Positions 10,099 to 18,074 of a DNA stretch of 48,654 nucleotides are shown here, piece after piece. The translations under genes and the position numbers were made by a program. The stretch lies in NCBI RefSeq assembly GCF_025154055.1, contig NZ_JAOALK010000005.1, positions 1 to 48,654 on the forward strand, given 5' to 3'. The notes beneath the pieces were generated by a model that saw only the letters and a program-made list of their open reading frames with translations, had not been told where the DNA came from and ran no database searches. Position 1 is the stretch's first letter. Each line of letters begins with the position of its first letter. Origin of the DNA: Aquibacillus koreensis (GTDB lineage: Bacteria; Bacillota; Bacilli; Bacillales; Amphibacillaceae).

Positions 10099-10127
10099 TT
10101 GACACATGCTTTTCGCTATTGTATTAT
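10099..10127 (+). promoter_or_regulatory. Sigma-A promoter of tRNA-Met
   Basis: TTGACA (10099-10104), a 17-bp spacer and TATTAT (10122-10127) lie 22 bases before the mature tRNA start. This is a near-consensus vegetative promoter, as expected for a stable RNA gene. Confidence 0.9.
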
Positions 10128-10149
10128 ATCACTTGTGACTCGTGCACAT

Positions 10150-10223
10150 GGCGGCGTAGCTCAGCTGGCGAGAGCGTACGGTTCATACCCGTGAGGTCGG
10201 GGGTTCGATCCCCTCTGCCGCTA
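10150..10223 (+). tRNA. tRNA-Met (CAT), elongator
   Basis: The cloverleaf folds fully by eye. It has a 7-bp acceptor with G-T wobbles at both ends, a D stem GCTC/GAGC, an anticodon stem TACGG/CCGTG around loop TTCATAC, a T arm GGGGG-TTCGATC-CCCTC and discriminator A. CCA is not encoded. It closely resembles the B. subtilis elongator tRNA-Met that sits next to spoIIE; it lacks initiator features and differs from tRNA-Ile(CAU). It is the conserved landmark beside which the extra gene block is found. Confidence 0.97.
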
Positions 10224-10230
10224 TTATCTA

Positions 10231-10272
10231 AAATAACCTACCAATCTCTAAGATTGGTAGGTTATTTTTTTA
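10231..10272 (+). terminator. Terminator of tRNA-Met, probably shared with ecfT
   Basis: A 17-bp perfect inverted repeat (10231-10247 with 10251-10267) is followed by a T run on the plus strand. The minus strand also has T-rich sequence after the stem, and the convergent ecfT gene ends at 10291, so it can serve both. Confidence 0.93.
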
Positions 10273-10290
10273 CCTATAGAATCCTATCTT

Positions 10291-11100
10291 TTAATGAAAC
10301 AACCCTTCATTCCTTAGCCATAATAACCCGAGCGTTAATGTAATCATCACACACAGGCAAACCGAATCTCGATGTTTCCAATACAATTGTCGAAAGGATG
10401 ATCTTGTTGCACCCGATTGATATCCCCTTACCTCCATTACATTCGCCATCTCTTCTGCGCGGTTAAGCGAGCTAACAAAAAGCGGTAAGAATATAGGAAC
10501 CAACGTTTTCATTTGCTTTAATAAAGAGCCTTCTCCAAATTCAGTTCCTCTAGCACGTTGGGCATCCATGACCTTTTGCGTTTCATCAAGCAAATTCGGT
10601 ATAAACCGAAGTGAGATGGAAAGCATGAGAGCTATTTCATCTACCGGAACCTTCATCTTTCTTAATGGTTTTAATAATGCATTTATGCCATCTGTTAAAT
10701 CAATTGGTTTTGTTGTAAGTGTTACAACAGTTGAAACAAAAATGATCATTACAAATCGACAAAATATATAAAAACCATTTATTAATCCATATTCGGATAT
10801 CACAATAGGTCCCCATTCGAAGTAAATCTTTCCACCAGCAGTAAATAATATCTGAAGAAACACCGTGAATAAAATTAAATAAAGTAACGGGCGTACACCT
10901 CTTAAGTAGATGCGAATAGGCACTTGAGAATATCGCATGGCAATAAACGTGAAGGCCCATAACAATACATATGTCTGCCAATTATTTGCCAAAAATAGAA
11001 CAAATATAAAATACACTGCCGCTACGATCTTCGCCCGCGGATCCAATTGGTGTACCCATGACTCTCCAGGAAAGTAACGACCTAATATTAATTTATTCAT
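10291..11100 (-). CDS. ecfT: ECF transporter transmembrane protein EcfT
   Basis: Membrane scaffold of an energy-coupling factor transporter, linking the two ATPases to substrate-binding S components. It has about five or six hydrophobic segments (roughly residues 25-60, 70-87, 110-130, 200-212 and 245-262). Two coupling motifs are visible, ARG at 183-185 and VRG at 224-226. The sequence closely resembles B. subtilis EcfT of the general module beside the ribosomal protein genes, but truA and rplM are not next to it here. The start overlaps the ecfA2 stop by 4 bases (ATGA). In Listeria an EcfT-like protein (FmnA) serves flavin export for electron transfer; that role here is inferred from context only. 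Confidence 0.93.
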   Translation of the reverse strand: MNKLILGRYFPGESWVHQLDPRAKIVAAVYFIFVLFLANNWQTYVLLWAFTFIAMRYSQVPIRIYLRGVRPLLYLILFTVFLQILFTAGGKIYFEWGPIVISEYGLINGFYIFCRFVMIIFVSTVVTLTTKPIDLTDGINALLKPLRKMKVPVDEIALMLSISLRFIPNLLDETQKVMDAQRARGTEFGEGSLLKQMKTLVPIFLPLFVSSLNRAEEMANVMEVRGYQSGATRSSFRQLYWKHRDSVCLCVMITLTLGLLWLRNEGLFH

Positions 11101-11954
11101 ACAAGTCCCACCTCCATTAATGCATCAGCTAGTTCATCTGTTGTTAAGCATACAGAGGGAAGGGTAACACCAGTTTCTCGTTCAATCATCAATTGCATAC
11201 GTCTTGCTTCAGGGACGTCTAATCCCCATTTTTCTACTACATTTTGATTAGCAAATAAATTTCTGACACGATCGTGCACAACGATTTTTCCTTTATTCAT
11301 CACAATAACGTCTTCTGCATATGTTGCAACATCTTCCATATCGTGCGTTACTAGCACAGTAGTTAATTGGTTATCATTGTGCCAGGAAGTTATTAACGAC
11401 ATGATCTCAGATTTACCTTTAGGATCTAAGCCTGCACCCGGTTCATCTAATACAAGTACTTCCGGTCTCATCGCTAAAATTCCGGCGATTGCAACCCGAC
11501 GCTTTTGTCCACCTGATAAGGAAAAAGGTGATTTGTACCTAATACCAGGATCCAATCCAACTTGTTCTAACGCATGCAACGCAATTTCTTTTGCTTCTTT
11601 TAACGGCACTCCAAAATTAAGCGGTCCAAAACAAATATCCTGTTCAATGGTTTCAGCAAACAGTTGTGATTCTGGAAATTGAAATACCATACCTACTTGT
11701 TTACGAACCTTTTTAAAAGCCTTTTTACTTTTTTCAGACTCGATGACAGAATCTCCAACTGTTATTTTTCCTTCTCTAGGAAGGAGTAACCCGTTCATTG
11801 CTTTTAATAAGCTCGACTTTCCAGAACCTGTATGACCAATCACCGCTGTAAATGATCCTGTTTCTAGTAATAAATCAACTGATTCTAGCACTCTAGGGCT
11901 TCGAATAGGGCCTAACTGATAATCTGCAGTAACTTTGTCAAACTTTATTTCCAT
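11097..11954 (-). CDS. ecfA2: ECF transporter ATP-binding protein EcfA2
   Basis: Second ATPase of the ECF module. Walker A GHTGSGKS lies near residues 40-47, followed by the signature LSGGQKRRVAIAG and Walker B VLVLDEPGAGLDP, with the switch His in VTHD. The C-terminal extension after residue 220 is typical of EcfA proteins. The frame can begin at a GTG at 11960, but the ATG at 11954 gives the usual start MEIKFDKV. It overlaps the end of ecfA1 by 10 bases and the start of ecfT by 4, so the three are translationally coupled. Confidence 0.94.
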   Translation of the reverse strand: MEIKFDKVTADYQLGPIRSPRVLESVDLLLETGSFTAVIGHTGSGKSSLLKAMNGLLLPREGKITVGDSVIESEKSKKAFKKVRKQVGMVFQFPESQLFAETIEQDICFGPLNFGVPLKEAKEIALHALEQVGLDPGIRYKSPFSLSGGQKRRVAIAGILAMRPEVLVLDEPGAGLDPKGKSEIMSLITSWHNDNQLTTVLVTHDMEDVATYAEDVIVMNKGKIVVHDRVRNLFANQNVVEKWGLDVPEARRMQLMIERETGVTLPSVCLTTDELADALMEVGLV

Positions 11955-12757
11955 AACCACTGCACCAACTCTTTTTCTGTCATGTACGTAGAAGGAACAC
12001 TTGCTCCTTTGCTACTTAGTTTTCTTCTTAATCGCTCCGCAAATGGTGGTTCTAGGTTCGTATGTTGTTGGAATACATGTCTAGGGGAGGCAATCTCTTT
12101 AACTTTACCCGCCTCAAGAAGTAACATTCGATCTGCTGTTGCAGCTTCATCCATATCATGCGTAATTGAAATAATGGTTAATTGCTCTTTTTCTTTTAAC
12201 TGATGTAGTGTATTTAATAAACTTCGTCTACTTTTGGGGTCCAACATAACAAAGGCCTCATCCATTACAATTACAGATGGTTTTAAGGCAAGAATTCCTG
12301 CAATCGCTACGCGTTGCTTCTGTCCTCCAGATAACCTTGATGGATCGTATAAACGCATGTCTGTCATCCCTACTAATTCTAATGCTTTCTCAACTCTAAC
12401 CTGCATTTCCTCATAGGGCATATTTATATTTTCTAACCCAAAGGCAACATCATCTTGCACTGTAGAACCTATAAATTGATTATCTGGATTTTGAAATACA
12501 ATACCGATCTGCTTTCTAACTTCCCATTTCGATGTTTCATTCAGTTCAATCCCATTGATGTGAATACTTCCCAACAGTGAAGAATATAGACCTACAAGTA
12601 GTTGTGCTAAGGTGGACTTTCCAGACCCATTGCTTCCAACAATAGCTAACCATTCACCCTTTTGAACCGAGAATGAGACATCAGAGAGGACTTTATCTTC
12701 TAGTCGTTGATCATATTGAAATGTTAGGTTATTTACTTCTATTATAGGCTGTAACAT
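11945..12757 (-). CDS. ecfA1: ECF transporter ATP-binding protein EcfA1
   Basis: First ATPase of the ECF module and first gene of the ecfA1-ecfA2-ecfT unit. Walker A GSNGSGKST is at 41-49, Q-loop FQNPDNQF near 90, signature LSGGQKQRVAIAG, and a Walker B region VIVMDEAFVMLDP. The usual DEAT/DEPT is DEAF here, which still keeps the catalytic Glu. GGGGGGAG lies 9 nt before the ATG. No S component gene is present in the window, so substrate identity cannot be read locally. Upstream lies family A repeat copy 2. Confidence 0.94.
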   Translation of the reverse strand: MLQPIIEVNNLTFQYDQRLEDKVLSDVSFSVQKGEWLAIVGSNGSGKSTLAQLLVGLYSSLLGSIHINGIELNETSKWEVRKQIGIVFQNPDNQFIGSTVQDDVAFGLENINMPYEEMQVRVEKALELVGMTDMRLYDPSRLSGGQKQRVAIAGILALKPSVIVMDEAFVMLDPKSRRSLLNTLHQLKEKEQLTIISITHDMDEAATADRMLLLEAGKVKEIASPRHVFQQHTNLEPPFAERLRRKLSSKGASVPSTYMTEKELVQWLWK

Positions 12758-12860
12758 CTAGCTGCTCCCCCCTTATCTTACAATTATTCCTTATTAGATC
12801 TTAACTTCATAGATGGTAGAAATACCGTCTTAATACCACAAGCTTTTGACATTACTGTAT

Positions 12861-13050
12861 TTGAGCGGACATTTATTCCGCTATTTTAGTAATTTCTACG
12901 TATTTTAGCCTGTTGGTGGACATTTGTTCCGTTATTTCATAAAAAACGTAAGAGAAATGCTTCAAAATAAAGGAATAGCGGAAAATTTGTCCGCGAGAAG
13001 CATCAAAGTGATCATTTTAGTTAAAATAAGGGAATAAATGTCCGCTTACA
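12861..13050. repeat. Palindromic repeat array, 51-nt spacing (family A, copy 2)
   Basis: Forward units with GGAC at 12867 and 12918 and reversed units with GTCC at 12989 and 13040 are each spaced exactly 51 nt. It aligns along its length with 9141-9340, including the sequence between units, but has diverged and gained a few bases in the centre. It fills most of the 378-base spacer between ecfA1 and the menA-like gene; no gene or clear terminator is seen in the remainder. Confidence 0.88.
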
Positions 13051-13135
13051 AAGGCTTTTACCGATAGTTCCTGACTGTTAATTAAGTCGCACGCTATAGA
13101 TTTTTCAACGTTACAAGAAATCAACAATATTTGCC

Positions 13136-14077
13136 CTAGATAAACAATAATGAAACAAGCAACATCGTTACTAGCGATCCATTCACTAACACTAGGTTCT
13201 TTACCGCAACGACAAACGTTTCAGATTTCACTTGTTTTTTGTTAAATAATCGGATATGACGATAGACAGGAATTCCTACAAAGAGCATGAGTAACATCAC
13301 TGTTGGCAGTATATTTAATACTACAGCCACAATAACCGCTAAGAAGGAAGCAACATATAATCCGTCAAATAGCCATACCGCATATTTTTTACCAATATAG
13401 AACGGCAAGGTGTAGCGGTGGTTTGCAATATCATCTTCCAAGTCACATATATTATTTGCTAGCATTAGGTTAGCTATTGTAAAAACACATGGTAAAGATA
13501 TTAAAATGATTTCCAGTATTAATAAAATGTTTGCATTAAATTGAATCAACGCTCCATCCCAGACAAATTGCGCAATACCTTGATCATACGCGTTGACATA
13601 CACCACTAAAAAGATAATACCGAATCCCATTGTGACGCCTGAAAATACTTCACCAAGTGGCATACGTGATAATGGAATAGGACCGAATGTGTAAAAAATA
13701 CCGATAGCAAAACAAACCATTCCTATTACTAAAACGAGTAAGTCTGTCCTTACCACTAACCATAAACCTAAACTAGTCGCAATTACTAATAAACTCAGGA
13801 TTGTAATAATGACAACTCTCTCAGGTATAGCCTTCTCTCCAATAATGTTCCTATTTTTCTTGTATTCTACATTCAACGCTTTTCGATAATCCATATAATT
13901 ATTAATTGCTGTTGTTGTTAAATCAAAAAGAAGCATTGCACTAAAGAATATCATTGTATTGATTGGGTCAAATAGATCATATCTGTATATGACAAATAAT
14001 AAACCAATTAGAAATGGGAACACACTGGCAATCTTCGTTTGAATTTCAACCAATTTAAAGAATGTACCTAGTGACAT
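13136..14077 (-). CDS. menA: MenA/DmkA-type prenyltransferase (UbiA superfamily)
   Basis: Integral membrane prenyltransferase, 313 residues with about eight or nine hydrophobic helices. The two polar motifs that bind the Mg-diphosphate are visible: NNYMD at 59-63 and DLEDD at 211-215. This fits 1,4-dihydroxy-2-naphthoate polyprenyltransferase, which makes demethylmenaquinone. Next to apbE, ndh2 and a polyprenyl diphosphate synthase it matches Listeria DmkA, which supplies a dedicated quinone for extracellular electron transfer. Whether a second, respiratory menA exists elsewhere cannot be seen. It starts 16 bases after apbE ends, with AGGGGTGA upstream of the ATG. Confidence 0.9.
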   Translation of the reverse strand: MSLGTFFKLVEIQTKIASVFPFLIGLLFVIYRYDLFDPINTMIFFSAMLLFDLTTTAINNYMDYRKALNVEYKKNRNIIGEKAIPERVVIITILSLLVIATSLGLWLVVRTDLLVLVIGMVCFAIGIFYTFGPIPLSRMPLGEVFSGVTMGFGIIFLVVYVNAYDQGIAQFVWDGALIQFNANILLILEIILISLPCVFTIANLMLANNICDLEDDIANHRYTLPFYIGKKYAVWLFDGLYVASFLAVIVAVVLNILPTVMLLMLFVGIPVYRHIRLFNKKQVKSETFVVAVKNLVLVNGSLVTMLLVSLLFI

Positions 14078-14092
14078 AGCGAATCACCCCTT

Positions 14093-15154
14093 TTATTTCT
14101 TTAATGATGATATTTCAAATTCATCATTCGTTATTGTAAAGACTTGTTCTAAACCTGAAGTTAAATAAACTTCTTTATCATTACTAACAAAAACAGCTTC
14201 CACTCCATCAAACTCTTCTATATAAGCCATGCCTTCTTTTATACCTTTCGAAAAAACAGAGGTAGAAAGTGCATCACCATCTATCGACTTTTCGCTAATA
14301 ATCGAAATCCCTGCAATATCATTCATAATTGGATATCCGTCTTTAGAATTGAGTATATGATGATATTTCACTCCGTCCTGCTCGAGATACCTTTCATAGA
14401 TACCAGAAGTAACAATCGACTTGTTCGTTACTTTTACTGTACCGACTGTTTCACCTCTAGCAGAGAACGGGTTCTGAATACCAACTGTCCAAGCTTTACC
14501 TTCAGGATGATCACCCATCACGAAGATATTACCACCCAAATCAATAATCGCTGTTTCTACTTCATTTTCTTCTAATACCTGGACAATCTCATCTGCAATG
14601 AATCCTTTCGCAATGGCACCCAAATCCAATTTCATGCCTTCCCTTTTCAAGAATACAGATTGTTCTTCTTCATTTAATTCGATGTTCTTGTAGTCTACTA
14701 AAGGTAATACTTTATCAATTTCTGTTTGTTCTGGTTTCCGCGCATCTGGAAATCCAATGTGCCATAGAGATGTAAGCGGACCAATCGAAATATCAAATGT
14801 TCCCTCTGCCTTCGCACTATATGTCTTTCCTTTATCAATTAACGTAAATAAATCCTCGGATACAGAGACAGGTTCTACACCAGCATTTTGATTAATTTTA
14901 TCGACCTCAGAAGCCGCTTCTTCTTCCGAAGTGATCTGGTCTGCTAAAGCATGCATTCTGTCAAATGCAAGATCCAACACATCTTCCTTGTCTTCATCAT
15001 AAACCTTAATCGTTACAACCGTTCCCATTAAAAAAGCAGTCTCTTTATAAGGGTTATTCGTAAGCTTTGTCGTCTGTTCCGCAGCTTGACCACATCCTGT
15101 CATAATAATTAAGGTTAATATACACGTATATAAAATCCATCGTTTTATCATCAT
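14093..15154 (-). CDS. apbE: FAD:protein FMN transferase, lipoprotein (ApbE/FmnB)
   Basis: Extracytoplasmic flavinyltransferase that moves FMN from FAD onto Thr/Ser of acceptor proteins. A lipoprotein signal ends IIMTGC, with the lipidated Cys near residue 21. Family motifs in order are MGTVVTIKVYD, GTFDISIGPLTSLWHIG, LDLGAIAKGFIAD, IIDLGGNIFVMG, a HHILN segment and DGDALSTSVF, which carries the metal site. The frame opens to 15169, but the ATGATG at 15154/15151 follows AAAGG at a proper distance while the first ATG has no ribosome site. It is cotranscribed with the menA-like gene from a promoter carrying a Rex-type operator. It matches Listeria FmnB. Confidence 0.93.
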   Translation of the reverse strand: MMIKRWILYTCILTLIIMTGCGQAAEQTTKLTNNPYKETAFLMGTVVTIKVYDEDKEDVLDLAFDRMHALADQITSEEEAASEVDKINQNAGVEPVSVSEDLFTLIDKGKTYSAKAEGTFDISIGPLTSLWHIGFPDARKPEQTEIDKVLPLVDYKNIELNEEEQSVFLKREGMKLDLGAIAKGFIADEIVQVLEENEVETAIIDLGGNIFVMGDHPEGKAWTVGIQNPFSARGETVGTVKVTNKSIVTSGIYERYLEQDGVKYHHILNSKDGYPIMNDIAGISIISEKSIDGDALSTSVFSKGIKEGMAYIEEFDGVEAVFVSNDKEVYLTSGLEQVFTITNDEFEISSLKK

Positions 15155-15231
15155 CCTCATACCTTTCATGAACTATTTTTCTAAGTTTCTTGGTTTCTGT
15201 TATTTTTATTAGTCATTTATTAATCATAAAC

Positions 15232-15261
15232 ATTATAAATCTATTGTGAATATATTCACAT
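15232..15261 (-). promoter_or_regulatory. apbE promoter with near-perfect Rex operator
   Basis: TTGTGAATATATTCACAT at 15244-15261 matches the Rex consensus TTGTGAA-N4-TTCACAA at 13 of 14 defined positions. A minus-strand -10 TATAAT lies at 15232-15237. The operator occupies the spacer and the weak -35 position of this promoter, a normal arrangement for repression. A weaker third site (TGGTGAA-CATT-TTCAACA, 11 of 14) is at 15385-15402. Confidence 0.75.
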
Positions 15262-15467
15262 ATTATCATTGCACCAATTTCCTGTCTATACGTTTTAAGT
15301 CCTGTATATATACTTGAACAATCAAAATGTTTAAAAAATCCCACTAAACTAAGCAGTGGCAAGGATTGCTGATATGTGAATAGATGGTGAACATTTTCAA
15401 CAATTTGGTTTTGTTACTAAATCGTGAACACTTACTATATTTTTTTGTATAGAATCTCTGGTAAGCA

Positions 15468-15496
15468 TAGACAGTGTTTGTGAATCGCTGTACAAT
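15468..15496 (+). promoter_or_regulatory. ndh2 promoter with Rex-like operator
   Basis: TAGACA (15468-15473), a 17-bp spacer and TACAAT (15491-15496) form a sigma-A promoter, each box 5 of 6 to consensus. Between them lies TTGTGAATCGCTGTACAA (15478-15495), with a perfect left Rex half site and a right half at 5 of 7. Rex represses ndh in B. subtilis when NADH is low, so this placement fits known biology. The rest of the spacer from 15262 to 15467 holds no gene. Confidence 0.7.
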
Positions 15497-15553
15497 ATAG
15501 TCGATTGCTCAACCATTCACATTTGGTGGATGAATAAAAGGGAGTGAATGAAA

Positions 15554-17461
15554 ATGGCTGATAAAAACATTGTTATTATTGGAGCCGGTTATGCTGGGGT
15601 TCATGCAGCTAAAAAACTCGCAAAAAAATACAAGAAGGACTCGTCAGTATCCATTACGTTAATTGATCGTCATTCTTATCATACGATGATGACAGAATTA
15701 CATGAAGTAGCTGCGCATCGTGTTGAACCAGATGCGATTCAGTTTGATTTACGTCGCTTGTTTAACCGGACAAAAGTTAATTTAGTTACAGATAATGTAA
15801 CGCATGTAGACCACAACAAGAAGATCGTTACAACTGAACACGGGGAATTCGACTACGATTATTTAATTTTAGGTATGGGTGGCGAACCAAATGATTTTGG
15901 CACACCTGGTGTAGGAGAACACGCATTCACACTTTGGTCATGGGAAGATGCAGTTAAACTACGTGAGCATATTGAAAAAACAGTTCGTAGTGCAGCACAA
16001 ATACATGATGAAGCAAAACGTCGCGCAATGCTTACTTTCACGGTATGTGGATCAGGATTTACAGGAATTGAGATGGTTGGCGAGTTATTAGAGTGGAAAA
16101 ACCGCTTAGCTAAGGATAACAAACTTGATGCAGAAGATATCACCTTATACGTTGTGGAAGCTGCACCAACCATATTAAATATGTTAAACCGTAAAGATGC
16201 AGATAAAGCGGAGAGATACATGGTGAAAAAGGGTATTAAGATTCTTAAAAATTCACCAATCGTTGAGGTGAAAGCTGGATCTATTATTCTCAAATCTGGT
16301 GAAGAGATCCCTACCCATACTTTAATTTGGACTGCAGGGGTAAAAGCTAACTCAGATACAAAAGATTATGGCATGTCTGCAGGTCGTGCCGGGCGCCTAA
16401 AAGTAAATGAATATATGGAATCAGAAGATCACAAAGATGTGTATGTAATTGGTGACTTAGCGTATTACGAAGAAGAACCTGGAAAACCAACACCTCAAAT
16501 AGTTGAAGCTGCTGAACAGACTGGTATGACTGCTGCAAAAAGTATTATTGCAGAAATATCTGGTGGGGATAAAGAAGCTTACAAAGGTAAATATCACGGA
16601 GTCATGGTTTCAATTGGTGCTAGATACGGGGTTGCTGATTTAAGTGGGATCCATCTAAGTGGCTGGTTCGCAATCTTGATGAAACACATGGTTAACTTGT
16701 ATTATTTCTTCGGTATCAGAAGTGGCTATTATATGTTCCAATATGTAATGCATGAATTTTTCCATACAAAAGACAAACGTAATATTTTCCGTAACTTTAC
16801 GACACGTTATGGGAACATACTTTGGAGCTTACCTTTACGTATATTCGTTGGTGGTTTCTGGTTAGTAGAAGCAGGGACAAAAATTTGGGGTAAATCAACA
16901 TGGGATGAAGCAACATCTAGTTGGAGTAATATACCTAAATTATTTAATGGCCTTGGCGAAGATTCTTGGTTAGTTGGATCAACTGTAAGAATGCCTTTTG
17001 AATGGTTACAAACAACAACTAGTGGCGCAAGTGAAGCTGCTGAAGCAACAGAATGGGCAACACCTGTCTTAAGTAAAATGCCCGGGATTTTTCAGTGGTT
17101 CATGGAAATCGTTTTACCTACTCCAGAAATGGCAGTATTCATGCAAAAAGTTATGGTGTTCGTAGAATTAGGTATTGGTCTAGCAATCTTAGGTGGTTTA
17201 TTCACATGGTTAGCAAGTGCAGCAAGTGCTGGATTCCTTGTTATGTTTACCCTCTCTGCAATGCTTGGTTGGGATAAACTTTGGGCATTACCTGCATCAA
17301 TTGCCTTGATGAACGGTTCGGGAAGAAGCGTTGGTTTAGATTATTGGGTAGTACCTTTCTTACAACAAAAGGTTGGAGACTGGTGGTATGGCAAAGAACG
17401 TTCTATCTATCAGGATGGCACATCATCAAAGCAGGCAGCAAAAAGAAGAAAAGCTAGCTAA
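15554..17461 (+). CDS. ndh2: Type II NADH dehydrogenase with C-terminal DoxX-like membrane domain (Ndh2)
   Basis: Flavoprotein passing electrons from NADH to quinone. Numbered from the first in-frame ATG (15548), the FAD-binding motif IIGAGYAG is at 10-17, the NADH-binding motif VCGSGFTG at 166-173, and the conserved IGD near 301-303 with PTPQIVEAAEQ following. Ordinary NDH-2 ends near residue 400; here about 210 residues follow with membrane segments around 426-446, 528-550, 552-575 and 577-592, resembling DoxX-type four-helix domains. Listeria Ndh2 of the electron-transfer locus also has a C-terminal membrane extension. GGAG lies 9 nt before the ATG at 15554, which I prefer over 15548. A large loop (about 450-527) holds TTTSGAS. 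Confidence 0.93.
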   Translation: MADKNIVIIGAGYAGVHAAKKLAKKYKKDSSVSITLIDRHSYHTMMTELHEVAAHRVEPDAIQFDLRRLFNRTKVNLVTDNVTHVDHNKKIVTTEHGEFDYDYLILGMGGEPNDFGTPGVGEHAFTLWSWEDAVKLREHIEKTVRSAAQIHDEAKRRAMLTFTVCGSGFTGIEMVGELLEWKNRLAKDNKLDAEDITLYVVEAAPTILNMLNRKDADKAERYMVKKGIKILKNSPIVEVKAGSIILKSGEEIPTHTLIWTAGVKANSDTKDYGMSAGRAGRLKVNEYMESEDHKDVYVIGDLAYYEEEPGKPTPQIVEAAEQTGMTAAKSIIAEISGGDKEAYKGKYHGVMVSIGARYGVADLSGIHLSGWFAILMKHMVNLYYFFGIRSGYYMFQYVMHEFFHTKDKRNIFRNFTTRYGNILWSLPLRIFVGGFWLVEAGTKIWGKSTWDEATSSWSNIPKLFNGLGEDSWLVGSTVRMPFEWLQTTTSGASEAAEATEWATPVLSKMPGIFQWFMEIVLPTPEMAVFMQKVMVFVELGIGLAILGGLFTWLASAASAGFLVMFTLSAMLGWDKLWALPASIALMNGSGRSVGLDYWVVPFLQQKVGDWWYGKERSIYQDGTSSKQAAKRRKAS

Positions 17462-17478
17462 TGATTCATTGGAGGAAT

Positions 17479-17503
17479 GGCAGAAGGAGCAAAACCTTTT
17501 GCC
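17479..17503 (+). terminator. Stem-loop between ndh2 and eetA, weak terminator or attenuator
   Basis: GGCAGAAGG (17479-17487) pairs with CCTTTTGCC (17495-17503) with one G-T wobble. A pyrimidine-rich rather than pure T tract follows. It may reduce read-through from ndh2. A weak promoter candidate (TTGATA at 17585, GATAGT at 17607, 16-bp spacer) precedes eetA. Confidence 0.45.
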
Positions 17504-17628
17504 ACCCTCTACTATATTTTCTTTTAAATTATAATCTAGAACTCCATAGTTCATGTGTCAAGTGATGATAATGGATGCTTAAATTTGATACTTTTTAAAC
17601 ATGTAAGATAGTAAAGGGGAGAAAAGAA

Positions 17629-18045
17629 ATGAATGCTTACTTTCATATGATTAAGCGCTGGGACGCTATTATCATCATCGCTCTTGTACTTCTTTCCTTT
17701 TTGCCCTTAGCTATTTTTAGCTATCAACAAACAAAAGTAGATCAAACAAATGCTAATTTAGTAGCAGTGATCACTGTTGATAATGAAGAGATAGAACGAA
17801 TTACGCTTACTGGAAATACAGAATCACATACCTTTGATATTACAGCATCAGATGGAGATACAAATACAATTGAGATTAAGAACAATCAAATTCGAATTAA
17901 AGCAGCTACATGTCCTGATCAAGTTTGTGTAAGAACAGGTTTTATAGCAAAAGCCGGTGAAACGATTGTTTGTTTGCCGCATAAACTAGTCATTGAAATT
18001 CAAACGGAATCTGGGGAGACAGATGATATTATCATAAGCTCATAA
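17629..18045 (+). CDS. eetA: NusG domain II-containing membrane protein (EetA)
   Basis: A small protein with one N-terminal membrane helix (about residues 13-33) and an outward-facing NusG-domain-II-like fold. Three cysteines are conserved in this family: C95 and C100 in ATCPDQVC and C115 in IVCLPHKLVIEI. Despite the name it is not a transcription factor. In Listeria the equivalent EetA works with EetB at the membrane to carry electrons from Ndh2 outward; its chemistry is not settled. AGGGGAG precedes the ATG. eetB starts 29 bases after its stop. No FMNylation motif is present. Confidence 0.88.
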   Translation: MNAYFHMIKRWDAIIIIALVLLSFLPLAIFSYQQTKVDQTNANLVAVITVDNEEIERITLTGNTESHTFDITASDGDTNTIEIKNNQIRIKAATCPDQVCVRTGFIAKAGETIVCLPHKLVIEIQTESGETDDIIISS

Positions 18046-18074
18046 AGAAACCACATTACAAAGATAGGTAGTTG

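Noticed and set aside
10119-10343. Plus-strand frame of 74 codons
   Set aside because: It overlaps tRNA-Met and its terminator; stable RNA and terminator evidence is decisive.
17629-18045. NusG-like transcription factor reading of the NusG domain II protein
   Set aside because: It has an N-terminal membrane helix and lacks the NusG N-terminal and KOW domains; context fits EetA instead.
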